DNA of 64,000 nt, from contig NZ_LYOY01000001.1 of assembly GCF_001653515.1 (NCBI RefSeq), positions 744,001 to 808,000 on the forward strand, in the 5' to 3' direction. A program made the translations under genes and the position numbers. Each line of letters begins with the position of its first letter. Within the stretch, counting starts at the first letter, position 1. Of the stretch, positions 49,325 through 62,148 are shown piece by piece. The notes below the pieces were generated by a model. The model made no database searches and was not told the origin of the DNA. It was given only the letters and a program-made list of their open reading frames with translations. This DNA comes from Streptomyces sp. ERV7. GTDB lineage: Bacteria > Actinomycetota > Actinomycetes > Streptomycetales > Streptomycetaceae.

Positions 49325-50201
49325 CCGACCGGGCCTTCTGCGTGGTACGGGCCGGTGCGCTCACCTCCGTCCAGGACGAGGGGCGCCCCGGCCACGCCCA
49401 CCTCGGCGTGCCGCGCTCGGGGGCGCTCGACCTGCCCGCGAGCCGCCTCGCCAACCGGCTGGTGGGGAACCCGCCGGGCGCCGCCGTCCTGGAGACGACG
49501 CTGAACGGGTGCGCGGTGCGCCCCCGCCGGACCGTCACGGTCGCGGTGACGGGCGCGCCCTGCCCGGTGACCGTCGACGGGCGCCCGGCGGCGTGGGGCG
49601 CGCCGGTGCGGGTGCCCGCGGGGGCCGTCCTGGAGGTCGGCGCCGCCGTGCGCGGAGTGCGCTCCTATGTGGGGTTCGCCGGGGGGATCTCCGTCGAGCC
49701 GGTCCTCGGCAGCCGCTCCACCGACCTGCTCTCGGGGCTCGGCCCGGCCCCGCTCACGGACGGCGCCGTACTGCCCCTGGGGCATCCGGCCGAGCACTGC
49801 GCGCGCGTGGACGCGGCACCCGCGCCGGGGCCGCCTCGGGAGCTGGTGCTGCGGGTGCTGCCCGGGCCGCGCGCCGACTGGTTCACGCCGAACGCCTTCA
49901 CCGCCCTCGCGGGCGGCCGCTACCGGGTCTCCTCCGCGAGCAACCGCATCGGCCTGCGCACCGAGGGCCCGGCCCTGGAGCGGGCGGTCCACGGCGAGCT
50001 GCCCAGCGAGGGCATGGTGCGAGGTGCGGTCCAGGTGCCGCCGGACGGACGCCCGGTGGTGTTCCTCGCCGACCATCCGACCACCGGCGGGTATCCGGTG
50101 GTCGGTGTGGTGGCCGGAGCGGACCTGGCCGCCGCCGCGCAGGCCGCGCCCGGCACACCGCTGCGGTTCGTGCCCGTGCGCGGCTCCGCCGTACGGGGCC
50201 G

Positions 50202-50214
<13 letters not shown>
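49321..50214 (+). CDS. pxpC: 5-oxoprolinase subunit C (KipA-like)
   Basis: A 297-residue biotin-dependent-carboxylase-like protein of the KipA/allophanate hydrolase subunit 2 family. [20 protein letters not shown] is the characteristic start, followed by [60 protein letters not shown] and [16 protein letters not shown]. Last gene of the MFS-pxpABC operon. Its end overlaps the convergent OplAH gene by 13 bp. Confidence 0.93.
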
Positions 50215-53773
<3,559 letters not shown>

Positions 53774-53777
<4 letters not shown>

Positions 53778-55015
53778 CCCTCCATTCTGGCAAGGCGGGC
53801 CGGGCCCGGGGGCGCACCGACGGCCCCGAGCGCGGCGGCGGGCGCCGCCACGGCGCGCGGCACCTCTCCCGACGCCGCACCCGCCCCCGCCCGCACCGGC
53901 GCGTCGTGCGCCGCCAGGAACGCCGTCACCGAGGCGTCCCAGCCGAAGAGTTCGCCGCGCGCGCGTGCGGCCTGCCTGCGGGGCTCCTCCGGGCGGTCCA
54001 GGAGCTCTTGGACCGCGTCGGCGAAGGCCGCGCCCGTGTCGGCGGCGGACAGTCCCGCCGCACCCACCACCTCGGGCAGCGCCGAGGAGCGGCTGCACAC
54101 CACCGGCGTACCGCCCGCCAGCGCCTCCAGGGCCGAGAGGCCAAACGTTTCAGCGGGCCCGGGCGCCAGACAGACGTCCGCCGCGGACTGGAGGTCGGCC
54201 AGCCGTCCCCGGTCACGGACGTGGCCCAGGAACCTCACCGGCAGCCGCGCGGCCCGCGCCCGGCGCTCCAGACCGGTGGCCAGCGGCCCGTCCCCGGCCA
54301 CCACGAGGGCCGCGCGCACACCGCGGCGCCGCAGCTCCGCCAGCGCGTCCAGGGCGGTGCCCGGCCGCTTCTCGACGGAGAGGCGGGAGCACAGCACCAG
54401 CAGCACGCTCTCCTCCCCCAGCCAGTGCTCGCGCAGCGGCAGGGAGCGCCGCCCGGGGTGGCAGCGCGCCAGGTCGACGCCCAGCGGCGCGCGCGTCACA
54501 TTGCGCGCCCCGATCCGTACGAACTCGCGCTCGGCCCACTCCGTGGTGCACAGGACGCGTGAATACGCCCAGGCGGAGCGTCTGTTGACGCGGTCGGCGG
54601 CAGCGCGCGCGAGGCTCTCGGGGGCGCCCCAGGTCCGCAGCACGCCGTCCGTCGTCTCGTGCGAGACCATCACCGAGGGCACCCGCTCGCGCCGCGCCCA
54701 CTCCCCCGTCCAGCGCAGGGTGGTGCGGTCCGACACCTCGATCCGGTCGGGCCCCAGCGCCTCCAGGACGCGCCGCACCCGGCGGCGGTCGGCGAGCACC
54801 CGGTAGCCGCCGGTGCCGGGCAGCACCACGCCCGGCAGGGTGATCACCCGTCCCTGCTCGGTGTGTTCGTCGCGCGCGTGGGCGCCGGGAACGATCAGCG
54901 CGGGGTCGTGGCCGGCGGCCAGATAGCCGCGGCCGAGCTCCCGCAGCGCGGTGCGCAGCCCGCCCGAGGAGGGCGCGACGAAGTTGGCGAGGCGGACGAT
55001 CCGCAGCCCGCTCAT
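53774..55015 (-). CDS. Glycosyltransferase, GT4 family (second of pair)
   Basis: A 413-residue GT-B glycosyltransferase. [20 protein letters not shown] is the acceptor-domain start; the donor domain has [20 protein letters not shown] and [20 protein letters not shown], the E-x7-E motif of GT4 enzymes that use GDP-mannose or UDP-sugars. [18 protein letters not shown] is an unusual central stretch. A Ala/Pro-rich C-terminal tail precedes the stop. It overlaps the upstream glycosyltransferase by four bases and the OplAH start by four bases. Acceptor unknown; a lipid or cell-wall mannosyl acceptor is likely. Confidence 0.88.
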
Positions 55016-56121
55016 GCCGCCACCACCCGGCGCTCGCCCAGCACGTCGGCGTAGTGGCCGAGCAGCTGGTCGCCGACGGCGGCCCAGGTCCGGCCCTCGA
55101 CGGGCCCGGCCCTCCCGTACGCGTGGCGCGTCGCCGGATCCGCCAGCCGCAGCACCGCGTCCCGGACCGCTCCGGCGTCGCCCGGCGTGACCAGCAGTCC
55201 GGTACGCCCGTGGTCCACCAGGTCGAGCGGCCCGCCCGCCGCGGGGGCGATCACCGCCACCCCGCTCGCCATGGCCTCCTGCACGGTCTGGCAGAACGTC
55301 TCGTACGGCCCGGTGTGCGCGAAGACGTCCAGGGAGGCGAAGACCCGGGCGAGTTCGTCGCCGGTGCGGCGGCCCAGGAACAGGGCCCCGGGCAGCGCGC
55401 CCCGCAGCGCCCCGGCGCTCGGCCCGTCCCCGGTGATCACCACCCGGACCCCGGGCAGCGCGCAGACCCCGGAAAGGAGCTCCACCTGCTTCTCGGCGGC
55501 GAGCCGGCCCACATAGCCGACGATCAGCTCGCCGCCGGGGGCGAGTTCACGCCGCAGCGCCTCGTCGCGCAGCTCTGGCCGGAACCGTACGGTGTCGACG
55601 CCGCGCGGCCACAGCCGCACCCGCTCCACACCGTGCTCCTGAAGATCGCGGACGGCGGCGGTGGAGGGGGCGAGGGTGCGGTCGGCGGCGCCGTGGACGG
55701 CTCTGATCCGCCGCCAGGCGGTGTTCTCGCCGGTGCCCATGTACGTACGGGCGTATCCGGCGAGGTCGGTCTGGTAGACGGCGACGGCGGGCACCCCGAG
55801 CCGGGCGGCGGCCGCCATCCCGCGCACCCCGAGCACGAACGGGCTCGCCAGATGGACCAGTTCGGCCCGGTGCGCGGTGATGGCGGCGGCCACCCGGCGG
55901 CTCGGCAGAGCCACCCTGACCTGCGGATAGCCGGGCAGCGGCAGCGAGGGGACGCGGATCACCGTACAGGGGGCGGTGATGTCGTCCCCGGCTGCCGCGG
56001 CCGGGGCTATGACGAGCGGTTCATGACCGCGGGCGGCGAGGTGGCGGGCGGTCTGCAGGGCGCAGTGGGCGACGCCGTTGACATCGGGCGGGAAGGATTC
56101 GGTGACGATGACGACACGCAT
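55012..56121 (-). CDS. Glycosyltransferase, GT4 family (MgtA/PimB-like)
   Basis: A 369-residue GT-B enzyme close in form to GDP-mannose dependent alpha-mannosyltransferases. VIVTESFPPDVNGVAHCALQ opens the N-terminal domain and YQTDLAGYARTYMG is typical of MgtA/MgtC-like proteins. The donor domain has IVGYVGRLAAEKQVELLSG, GDGPSAGALRGALPGALFLG and GPYETFCQTVQEAMASGVAV (E-x7-E). It begins the minus-strand operon GT-GT-OplAH. ATG 56121. Confidence 0.88.
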   Translation of the reverse strand: MRVVIVTESFPPDVNGVAHCALQTARHLAARGHEPLVIAPAAAAGDDITAPCTVIRVPSLPLPGYPQVRVALPSRRVAAAITAHRAELVHLASPFVLGVRGMAAAARLGVPAVAVYQTDLAGYARTYMGTGENTAWRRIRAVHGAADRTLAPSTAAVRDLQEHGVERVRLWPRGVDTVRFRPELRDEALRRELAPGGELIVGYVGRLAAEKQVELLSGVCALPGVRVVITGDGPSAGALRGALPGALFLGRRTGDELARVFASLDVFAHTGPYETFCQTVQEAMASGVAVIAPAAGGPLDLVDHGRTGLLVTPGDAGAVRDAVLRLADPATRHAYGRAGPVEGRTWAAVGDQLLGHYADVLGERRVVAA

Positions 56122-56252
56122 ACCCGTGTTGTCGTCGCCGCCGGGGTGGCCCCGCCGACTTGGATCTTTCCGCCCGGGGAACGTCCCATGAGCATTTCAG
56201 ACAGCGTGTCTTTCGGACAGCGCTTCCGGCTCGGCGGGACGCCGCTCGCGGC

Positions 56253-57668
56253 TCATATCGCGGGCGCGTCGGGGCCCATCCGGTTGTGGATGGCGCTCTG
56301 TACCTCGGCCTCCTCGGCCGGGTCGTCGGCCAGGCGCCGCAGCCGCTCCGCCACGCGCGCGTCGACGAGCTCGGCGTACTGCGCGGCCACTTCGCGGGTG
56401 GTCTCCTCGCAGTCCCACAGGCACTCGACGGCGAAGCCGGTGGCGAAGGCGGGGTCGGTGGCGGCGAGCGCGCGGGCGGTGCGGCCGCGCAGCTCGGAGG
56501 AGGCGGTCTCGCGGTAGAGATGCCTCAGTACGGGGGCGGCGCAGCCGATGCCGAGCCGTCCGGCCCCGTCGACGAGGGGGCGCAGCGAGGGCGCGTCGGG
56601 CCCCTCGGAGCGCACGCACTCACGCAGTGCGCCCAGGACCAGCTGGGCGTCGTCGGCCTCGCCCCGGCAGGCGAGGACGCCCGCGGCGGCGGCACCGAGC
56701 GCGTCGGGCCGGTGCACCCAGCCCCGCGCCCGGTCGACGGCCTCGGGCCCGCACATCCGCTCGAAGGCGAGGACGGCGGCCTCGGCCACCGTGCGGGAGC
56801 CGCCGACGGCGGCCTCGATGAGGTCGAGAACCCGGGGGTCGCGTGACTCGGTGAGGTAGTGCAGGGCGGCGCACCGGGCGCCGTCCGAGCCGGCGCGCGC
56901 GGCCTCGACGATCACGTCGCGGTCGTCGGGTCCGGCGACCGCGCCCAGGCAGCGGGCCGCGGGCAGGGTGAGGTCGGCGCCGCGCTCCAGGCCCTCCTGG
57001 GCCCAGTCGAAGACGGCTTGGACGCTCCAGCCGGGCCGGGGCCCGGATGGCCGCATCTGGCGCTGCCAGCGGTCGAAGGACCCGGCTTCCTGGGCGGCGC
57101 GCACCCGGGCGCCGACCGCGTCCCGGGTGTCCTCGGCCCACAGCCGCCAGGGCCGGGGCTCGAAGGCGTCCCGGACGGTGGCGGCCAGTTCGGCGTCACC
57201 CTCCGGGGTGCCGGGGAAGCGGGCGAGGACGGGCTCGGCGAGGCCGCGCAGGCCCGCGTCGTCGTCACGCAGCGCGAGCTCGTCCAGGGCCCAGCCCCAG
57301 TTGGCACCGCGCATGGCGTAGCGCCGCAGCAGGCGCAGCGCGTCGTCCCTGCCGTAGGAGGCGAGGTGTCCGAGGACCGCCAGCGCGAGGCCGGTGCGGT
57401 GCTCGTCGGCGTCGAGGACGTCCTCGGCGCTGAAGAGGTGGGCCTCGATCTCGTCGAGTCCGCCGTCGAGATCCAGGAAGAGGCGCGCGTAGTACAAGGA
57501 GCGGTTCTCCACCTGCCAGTCGTGGCGGGGGTCGCCCAGTACACAGTGGTTCAGGGCCGCCAGGGCCTCTGGGCGCGGGGCGGCGAGCGCGTGCAGGGTG
57601 CCGTCGCCGCGGCCCCGCTGCAGCAGGCCGAGCAGCGTGCCGCTCGGCGCTATGACCGGATCAAACAT
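56253..57668 (-). CDS. HEAT-repeat-like protein, function unknown
   Basis: A 471-residue alpha-helical protein with repeated helix pairs resembling HEAT/PBS-lyase repeats: LPAARCLGAVAGPDDRDVIV, ARCAALHYLTESRDPRVLDL, RTVAEAAVLAFERMCGPEAV and ELRGRTARALAATDPAFATG. N-terminal part (NHCVLGDPRHDWQVENRSLY, LYYARLFLDLDGGLDEIEAH) is conserved-looking but unassigned. No catalytic motif is apparent; such proteins act as scaffolds. ATG 57668 is the first codon of the frame. No partner is adjacent apart from an ankyrin protein upstream. Confidence 0.75.
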   Translation of the reverse strand: MFDPVIAPSGTLLGLLQRGRGDGTLHALAAPRPEALAALNHCVLGDPRHDWQVENRSLYYARLFLDLDGGLDEIEAHLFSAEDVLDADEHRTGLALAVLGHLASYGRDDALRLLRRYAMRGANWGWALDELALRDDDAGLRGLAEPVLARFPGTPEGDAELAATVRDAFEPRPWRLWAEDTRDAVGARVRAAQEAGSFDRWQRQMRPSGPRPGWSVQAVFDWAQEGLERGADLTLPAARCLGAVAGPDDRDVIVEAARAGSDGARCAALHYLTESRDPRVLDLIEAAVGGSRTVAEAAVLAFERMCGPEAVDRARGWVHRPDALGAAAAGVLACRGEADDAQLVLGALRECVRSEGPDAPSLRPLVDGAGRLGIGCAAPVLRHLYRETASSELRGRTARALAATDPAFATGFAVECLWDCEETTREVAAQYAELVDARVAERLRRLADDPAEEAEVQSAIHNRMGPDAPAI

Positions 57669-57824
57669 GGAAGTAGCCTCACATCAAGCTGTCGACGCAA
57701 CCGGGATTCGTGCCGTGCCCTAGTAGGCCGCGCGCCAACATGTTCGGCCGTCCGCCGTCTTCCGCTTGCTGTGAGTCATCTTCCTGCCTCTCTTCGTGTC
57801 CCCCGATGTAAGGACCCTGCCCCC

Positions 57825-57896
57825 GGTGAAGGGGCTCGTCGTCATGATGACCCAGGCATTTCGCCACCGCGACCACATTTACGAGCCCCTCTCACC
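57825..57896. other. Long-loop inverted repeat in intergenic space
   Basis: GGTGAAGGGGCTCGT (57825-57839) and ACGAGCCCCTCTCACC (57881-57896) are nearly perfect reverse complements with a 41-base loop, between the ankyrin and HEAT-repeat genes. It could end the ankyrin transcript or be a cruciform or operator. Nothing else is recognised in this 257-bp gap. Confidence 0.45.
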
Positions 57897-57925
57897 AGGT
57901 ACGCAGGGGGCACCCGGCGCAAACC

Positions 57926-58318
57926 TCAGCGGTCGCCGAAGAGTGCGATCAGTTCCGTCTTGCCGAACATCCGTGCGGTGTCGAGCGCGGACGGCGTTCC
58001 GGCGGAAGGATCGGCTCCGCCTGCCAGCAGCGCCTTGACGACCGCGTCCTCGCCCTTGAAGACCGCACCCGCGAGCGGGGTCTGGCCGCGGTCGTTGGCG
58101 CGGTCGGCGTCGGCACCGCGCGCGAGGAGCGCGGAGACCGTCTCCGCGCGCCCGTGGTAGGCGGCGAGCATGACGAGCGTGTCGCCCTTGTCGTTGGTGA
58201 GGTCGGGCGAGACCCCCGCGTCGATGTACGCGGCGAGCGCCTCGGCGTCCCCCTGGCGCGCCAGATCGAAGATCCTGCCCGCCAGCTCCACCACCTCGGG
58301 ATCGAGGGCATCGCTCAT
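57926..58318 (-). CDS. Ankyrin-repeat protein
   Basis: A 130-residue protein made mainly of ankyrin repeats: GDTLVMLAAYHGRAETVSAL, DRANDRGQTPLAGAVFKGED and DPSAGTPSALDTARMFGKTE, a structure for protein-protein contact. The N-terminal helix (EVVELAGRIFDLARQGDAEA) caps the array. ATG 58318 has AAAGGCGG seven bases upstream; a longer frame up to 58453 is antisense-like and not used. Partner unknown. Confidence 0.85.
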   Translation of the reverse strand: MSDALDPEVVELAGRIFDLARQGDAEALAAYIDAGVSPDLTNDKGDTLVMLAAYHGRAETVSALLARGADADRANDRGQTPLAGAVFKGEDAVVKALLAGGADPSAGTPSALDTARMFGKTELIALFGDR

Positions 58319-58640
58319 CGCACGGACCGCCTTTCGCTGGGGAGGGCGCTCCTCGGAACGCCTGTGACCTGGCCTCGTACGGCACCGGGGCCGTACGAGT
58401 GAATCGACAGGGTACTGCCCGTCGGACGACATGGTTCGGTCCGCCCGGGGCAAAGCTCACCGCGAGTGACGACATCCGACCCGTCGGCCGCACAGTGTCC
58501 CGCCCGCGACCCGGTTCCCTGTCCGCCACTCCAGTGAAAATCAGAGAATTTCACCCGATTGCAGCTTTTATCACATAGATACTTCCTGTGATCCTGGAAG
58601 AACTCATGGTGACTGTCCCCATCAACCAGGAGAACTCCTC
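58319..58640. promoter_or_regulatory. Upstream region of smeA-like gene
   Basis: This 322-bp divergent space drops in GC content near 58530-58610. It has an inverted repeat GTGAAA-ATCAGAGAA-TTTCAC-like (58534-58554) and a GTGTC/GACAC pentamer at 58495-58499 of the kind bound by WhiA in sporulation genes. AGGAGA (58629-58634) is the ribosome-binding site for the ATG at 58641. Promoter hexamers were not fixed. Confidence 0.4.
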
Positions 58641-58835
58641 ATGATCCTGTCCATCTCAGGCGTCGTCCTGCTCGGAATCATCGTCTTCCTCTTCTTCCGG
58701 AAAGACGGTCTGAAGGCGTCGCACGCCATGGTCTGCGCCCTCTTCGGCTTCTATCTCGCGGGCACCGCGATCGCCCCGAGCATCAAGGCCGGCGGCCAGA
58801 GCCTGGCCAGCCTGCTGGGCGGGATCAAGTTCTGA
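58641..58835 (+). CDS. smeA: Small membrane protein, SmeA-like
   Basis: A 64-residue protein with two hydrophobic helices (MILSISGVVLLGIIVFLFF and HAMVCALFGFYLAGTAIAP) and a short tail (SLASLLGGIKF). In Streptomyces coelicolor, SmeA is a small membrane protein made in sporulating hyphae that recruits the SpoIIIE/FtsK-like protein SffA to septa. The size, membrane pattern and adjacent FtsK-like gene fit this assignment. Identity rests on gene pair and topology, not alignment. Spacing to sffA is 36 bp. Confidence 0.78.
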   Translation: MILSISGVVLLGIIVFLFFRKDGLKASHAMVCALFGFYLAGTAIAPSIKAGGQSLASLLGGIKF

Positions 58836-58871
58836 CCTCCCGCAGTCCCGATCACCCATGAGGAGACCGAC

Positions 58872-60425
58872 GTGGCCCGGCGACCACTCCCCCGCATTCT
58901 GAGCAGCACGAGCGTGCCGATCGCCCGCAGCCGCGAGATCGCGCGCACGGCCGCCGACAGCGCCACCGACGTCCTCCATCCGCTCATCACGATCAGCCGC
59001 GGCCTGCGGCTGATCGCCGCCGCCCTGCGCGGCAGGTGGACCGCCACGCCCAGGGAACGGCGTGGTCCCGCGCTGTTCCTGCTGGCGGCCGTGGTCCTGG
59101 TGGTCGCGCTCATCCCGTACGGGCCGCTGCTCGCCCTGATCACGGTGATGGCCGCGGCCGCCTGGAAGGGCCGCGAGCGCGTCCCCGTCAAGACCGGCCC
59201 CGACGAGGCCGAGCTCGGCCGTCTCCAGGCCCTCTACGAGGCGCTGGTGCCCTACTTCTCGGTGCCGGAGGACCCCAGTCCGCTCTTCGCCCACGGCGGG
59301 GAGTGGGCCGGGGCCTTCAGCGAGTACGAGTTCGACGACGCCGGCCGGGTCACCCGTCTGCTCATCCGCTATCCCGCGTATTTCACGGACGGCGAGCCCG
59401 AGGCGCGCGCCCGTATCGAACAGCTGCTGCACACCAAGTCCGGGCGCGGCCGGGAGTACCGGTTCGAGTGGGACGAGGAGGGCAACCAGCTCGTCATGCG
59501 CGTCCTCGACGCGCTCTCCACCGCGATCGCCGCCCAGCACTTCGTGGCGGGCCCCGGCGAGACCGTGCTCGGGTTCACCGACGCCGACGCGGTGCAGCGC
59601 ACCGTGCCGGTCGCCGAGGGCGAGGACGTCCGCGACGCGCCCCCCGTCTTCTGGCGCACCGGCCCGCGCTCCACCGAGCCGCATCTGCTGGCGGTGGGCG
59701 AGCCCGGCAGCGGCACCACGACCCTGCTGCGCTCCATCGCCCTCCAGGCGCTCCAGCACGGCGACGTGCTCGTGGTCGAGGGCAGCGGCACCGGGGAGTA
59801 CGCGTGCCTGACCGGGCGCCGGGGCGTGCTCGCCGTCGAGTGCGGCCTCGCCGGGGCGCTGGCCACGCTGGAGTGGGCCGCGCACGAGACCGAGCGCCGG
59901 CTGATCGCCGCCAACCGCGCCCGCCAGGCGGGCCATCCGACCCCGGACGACATCAAGCGGCCACTGTGGATCCTGCTCGACCGGCCGAGCGTCTTCGGGC
60001 ACCTGGCCGCCGCCGACGGGCGCCCCGACCCTCAGCAGCTGCTCCAGATCCCGCTGCGGCACGGGCGGGCGGCCGGGGTGACCGTGGTGGTCGCCGAGCA
60101 GTTCGACAGCCTGGAGGCGCTGACCGAGCCGGTACGCACGCACACCCGCGCGCGCGTGGTGCTCGGCCCCGCCACCCCGGCGCAGGCCGAGTGGGTCCTC
60201 GGCGTCCCGCCGCACACCACCCCGACCACGGCGGTCCCGCCCGGCCGCGGCTACGCCCGGCTCGGCACCGGGCCCGTGCTGCGCCTCCAGGTCCCGGCGA
60301 CGCCGGACCCGTACGACGACGCGACCAGCGAGCAGCACCGCCAGGCGGTCCTGGACCTGCTTCCGGAGCGCGACCTGCCGGTGGAGGCGGCGCCGCGCGC
60401 GGAGGCGGTACCGGCGGAGGGGTGA
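58872..60425 (+). CDS. sffA: SpoIIIE/FtsK-like ATPase, SffA-like
   Basis: A 517-residue membrane-associated protein. Two adjoining hydrophobic stretches (ALFLLAAVVLVVALIPYGPL and LALITVMAAAAWKG) near residues 60-95 anchor it. The ATPase part has the nucleotide loop LAVGEPGSGTTTLLRSIALQ at about residue 277 and a Walker B-like LWILLDRPSVF. The P-loop has Thr in place of the usual Lys (GxxGxGTT), so hydrolysis may be weak or absent. It would assist chromosome segregation or septum work during sporulation with the preceding small membrane protein. ATG 58872 follows a GAGGAGA site. Confidence 0.78.
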   Translation: MARRPLPRILSSTSVPIARSREIARTAADSATDVLHPLITISRGLRLIAAALRGRWTATPRERRGPALFLLAAVVLVVALIPYGPLLALITVMAAAAWKGRERVPVKTGPDEAELGRLQALYEALVPYFSVPEDPSPLFAHGGEWAGAFSEYEFDDAGRVTRLLIRYPAYFTDGEPEARARIEQLLHTKSGRGREYRFEWDEEGNQLVMRVLDALSTAIAAQHFVAGPGETVLGFTDADAVQRTVPVAEGEDVRDAPPVFWRTGPRSTEPHLLAVGEPGSGTTTLLRSIALQALQHGDVLVVEGSGTGEYACLTGRRGVLAVECGLAGALATLEWAAHETERRLIAANRARQAGHPTPDDIKRPLWILLDRPSVFGHLAAADGRPDPQQLLQIPLRHGRAAGVTVVVAEQFDSLEALTEPVRTHTRARVVLGPATPAQAEWVLGVPPHTTPTTAVPPGRGYARLGTGPVLRLQVPATPDPYDDATSEQHRQAVLDLLPERDLPVEAAPRAEAVPAEG

Positions 60426-60548
60426 GCCGGGACGGCTCACGGGCAGCCGTCCACGCCCCTCACAAGCCCGCGCCCCTCAAGCCCGCCCCCGCAAGGCCCA
60501 CGCTCCTCAGAGCCTGTCCTTGAACCCCCACCTGCGCCCCGACGCCCG

Positions 60549-62045
60549 TCACGCCACGAAGGTCCGCGGCGACTCGCCCCCCGTGCTCGCCCCCTTCTCC
60601 ACCAGCCGCGCCGCCGCCGCGAGCCGCGCCGCCGCCTCCTCGGCGACCGGGCCGCTCACCGTGAAGGGCAGCCGTACGTACCCCTCGAAGGCGCCGTCCA
60701 CGCCGAACCGGGGGCCGGAGGGCACCCGTACGCCGACCCGCTCGCCCATCTCCGCCAGGCGTGAGCCGGAGATCCCCCCGGTGCGCACCCAGAGGGTGAG
60801 CCCGCCCACCGGCACGTCGAACTCCCACTCCGGCAGCTCCCGGCGGACCGCCGTCACCAGCGCGTCGCGGTTCTCGCGCGCCTGGGCGCGGCGCAGGTCG
60901 ACCGCCTGCTCCCAACCGCCGGTGGCCATCAGCCAGTTCACGGCGAGCTGCTCAAGGACCGGGGTGCCGAGGTCGGCGTAGGCGCGGGCCGCGACGAGGG
61001 AGCGGATCACGTCGGGGGCCGCGCGCACCCAGCCGATGCGCATGCCCGCCCAGAACGCCTTGCTCGCCGAGCCCACCGTGAGCACGGTCGCCCCCGCCGG
61101 GTCGAAGGCGCAGACGGGGCGCGGCACGTCGATGCCCTCGTCCAGCCAGAGCTCGGACATGGTCTCGTCGACGACGAGCACGGTCCCGGCCGAGCGAGCG
61201 GCGTCCACCAGGGCGCGGCGCTGCTCCTCGTCGGCCAGCGCGCCGGTCGGGTTGTGGAAGTCGGCGACGACATAGGCGAGCCGGGGCGCCGAGTCGCGCA
61301 GCACCTGCCGCCACAGGGGCAGGTCCCAGCCGGTGAGCCCCTCGGCCATGGCGACCGGCACCAGCCGGGCCCCGGCCTCTCGCATCAGCTGGAGGATGTT
61401 GGCGTACGAGGGCGACTCGACCGCGATCCGCTCGCCGCGCCCGGCGAAGAGGTGGCAGATGGCGTCGATGGCGCCCATCGCACCGGTGGTGACCATGATC
61501 TGCTCGGGCATGGTCGGAATGCCGCGCGCGGTGTAGCGCTCGGCGAGCATCTGGCGCAGCGCGGGCAGCCCGGCCGGGTAGTCGCCGTGGGTGTGCGCGT
61601 ACGGCGGCAGCTCCTCCAGGGCGCCCTGGACCGAACGGGTCAGCCACGGCTCGGGCGCGGGCAGCGCCGCGCACCCCAGGTCGATCATGGAGCCCAGCGA
61701 CTCGGGCGGCAGCGGCTCCAGACCGCGCGCGGGCAGCGGGTTGCCCGCCGGCACGGCCGTCCAGCTGCCCGCGCCCCGGCGGGACTCCAGGAAGCCCTCG
61801 CCGCGCAGCGCCTCGTAGGCGGCGGCGACCGTGGTGCGGCTGACCGAGAGCGCCAGGGCCAGCTCCCGCTCGGCGGGGAGGCGGGCGGCCACCGGCACCC
61901 GCCCTTCGAGGACGAGCAGGCGGATCCCGTCGGCCAGGGCCCGGTAGGCGGGCGGCTTGCGGGTGCCCGCCGGACGGGGCTGCTGCTGTGCGTTGAGCTG
62001 ACGGGCGAGCTGTGCCGGCCCGACCGCCGAGGTCCACTGCGCCAT
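60549..62045 (-). CDS. MocR-type GntR/aminotransferase regulator
   Basis: A 498-residue fusion. Residues about 25-95 are a GntR winged helix (YRALADGIRLLVLEGRVPVA, RLPAERELALALSVSRTTVA). The rest is a fold-type I PLP aminotransferase domain: VTTGAMGAIDAICHLFAGRG, VADFHNPTGALADEEQ, and the Schiff-base lysine in VGSASKAFWAGMRIGWVRA. MocR proteins use PLP or a derived ligand as effector and often control a divergent transporter gene, here the YczE-like gene. ATG 62045 is the first Met of the domain-like sequence. Confidence 0.92.
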   Translation of the reverse strand: MAQWTSAVGPAQLARQLNAQQQPRPAGTRKPPAYRALADGIRLLVLEGRVPVAARLPAERELALALSVSRTTVAAAYEALRGEGFLESRRGAGSWTAVPAGNPLPARGLEPLPPESLGSMIDLGCAALPAPEPWLTRSVQGALEELPPYAHTHGDYPAGLPALRQMLAERYTARGIPTMPEQIMVTTGAMGAIDAICHLFAGRGERIAVESPSYANILQLMREAGARLVPVAMAEGLTGWDLPLWRQVLRDSAPRLAYVVADFHNPTGALADEEQRRALVDAARSAGTVLVVDETMSELWLDEGIDVPRPVCAFDPAGATVLTVGSASKAFWAGMRIGWVRAAPDVIRSLVAARAYADLGTPVLEQLAVNWLMATGGWEQAVDLRRAQARENRDALVTAVRRELPEWEFDVPVGGLTLWVRTGGISGSRLAEMGERVGVRVPSGPRFGVDGAFEGYVRLPFTVSGPVAEEAAARLAAAARLVEKGASTGGESPRTFVA

Positions 62046-62148
62046 GGAAGTCAGTCCACCTTCCCCGAATTGGCCATGGTTGGGAGGGGTTTCCCAGCCA
62101 CAGAGTGTCATGCGCCGGTCCACTACCACCAGACAGGGGGGCATTCAC
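62046..62148. promoter_or_regulatory. Divergent promoter between mocR-like and yczE-like genes
   Basis: This 103-bp spacer separates the two starts and is the expected MocR operator site. GGGGGG (62136-62141) is the ribosome-binding region for the yczE-like GTG. No clear direct repeat was assigned by eye. Confidence 0.45.

Noticed and set aside
58872..60425. FtsK-like gene as an integrative element (TraB-type) transfer gene
   Set aside because: There is no integrase, replication initiator or attachment site nearby, and the preceding small membrane gene fits the chromosomal smeA-sffA pair better.
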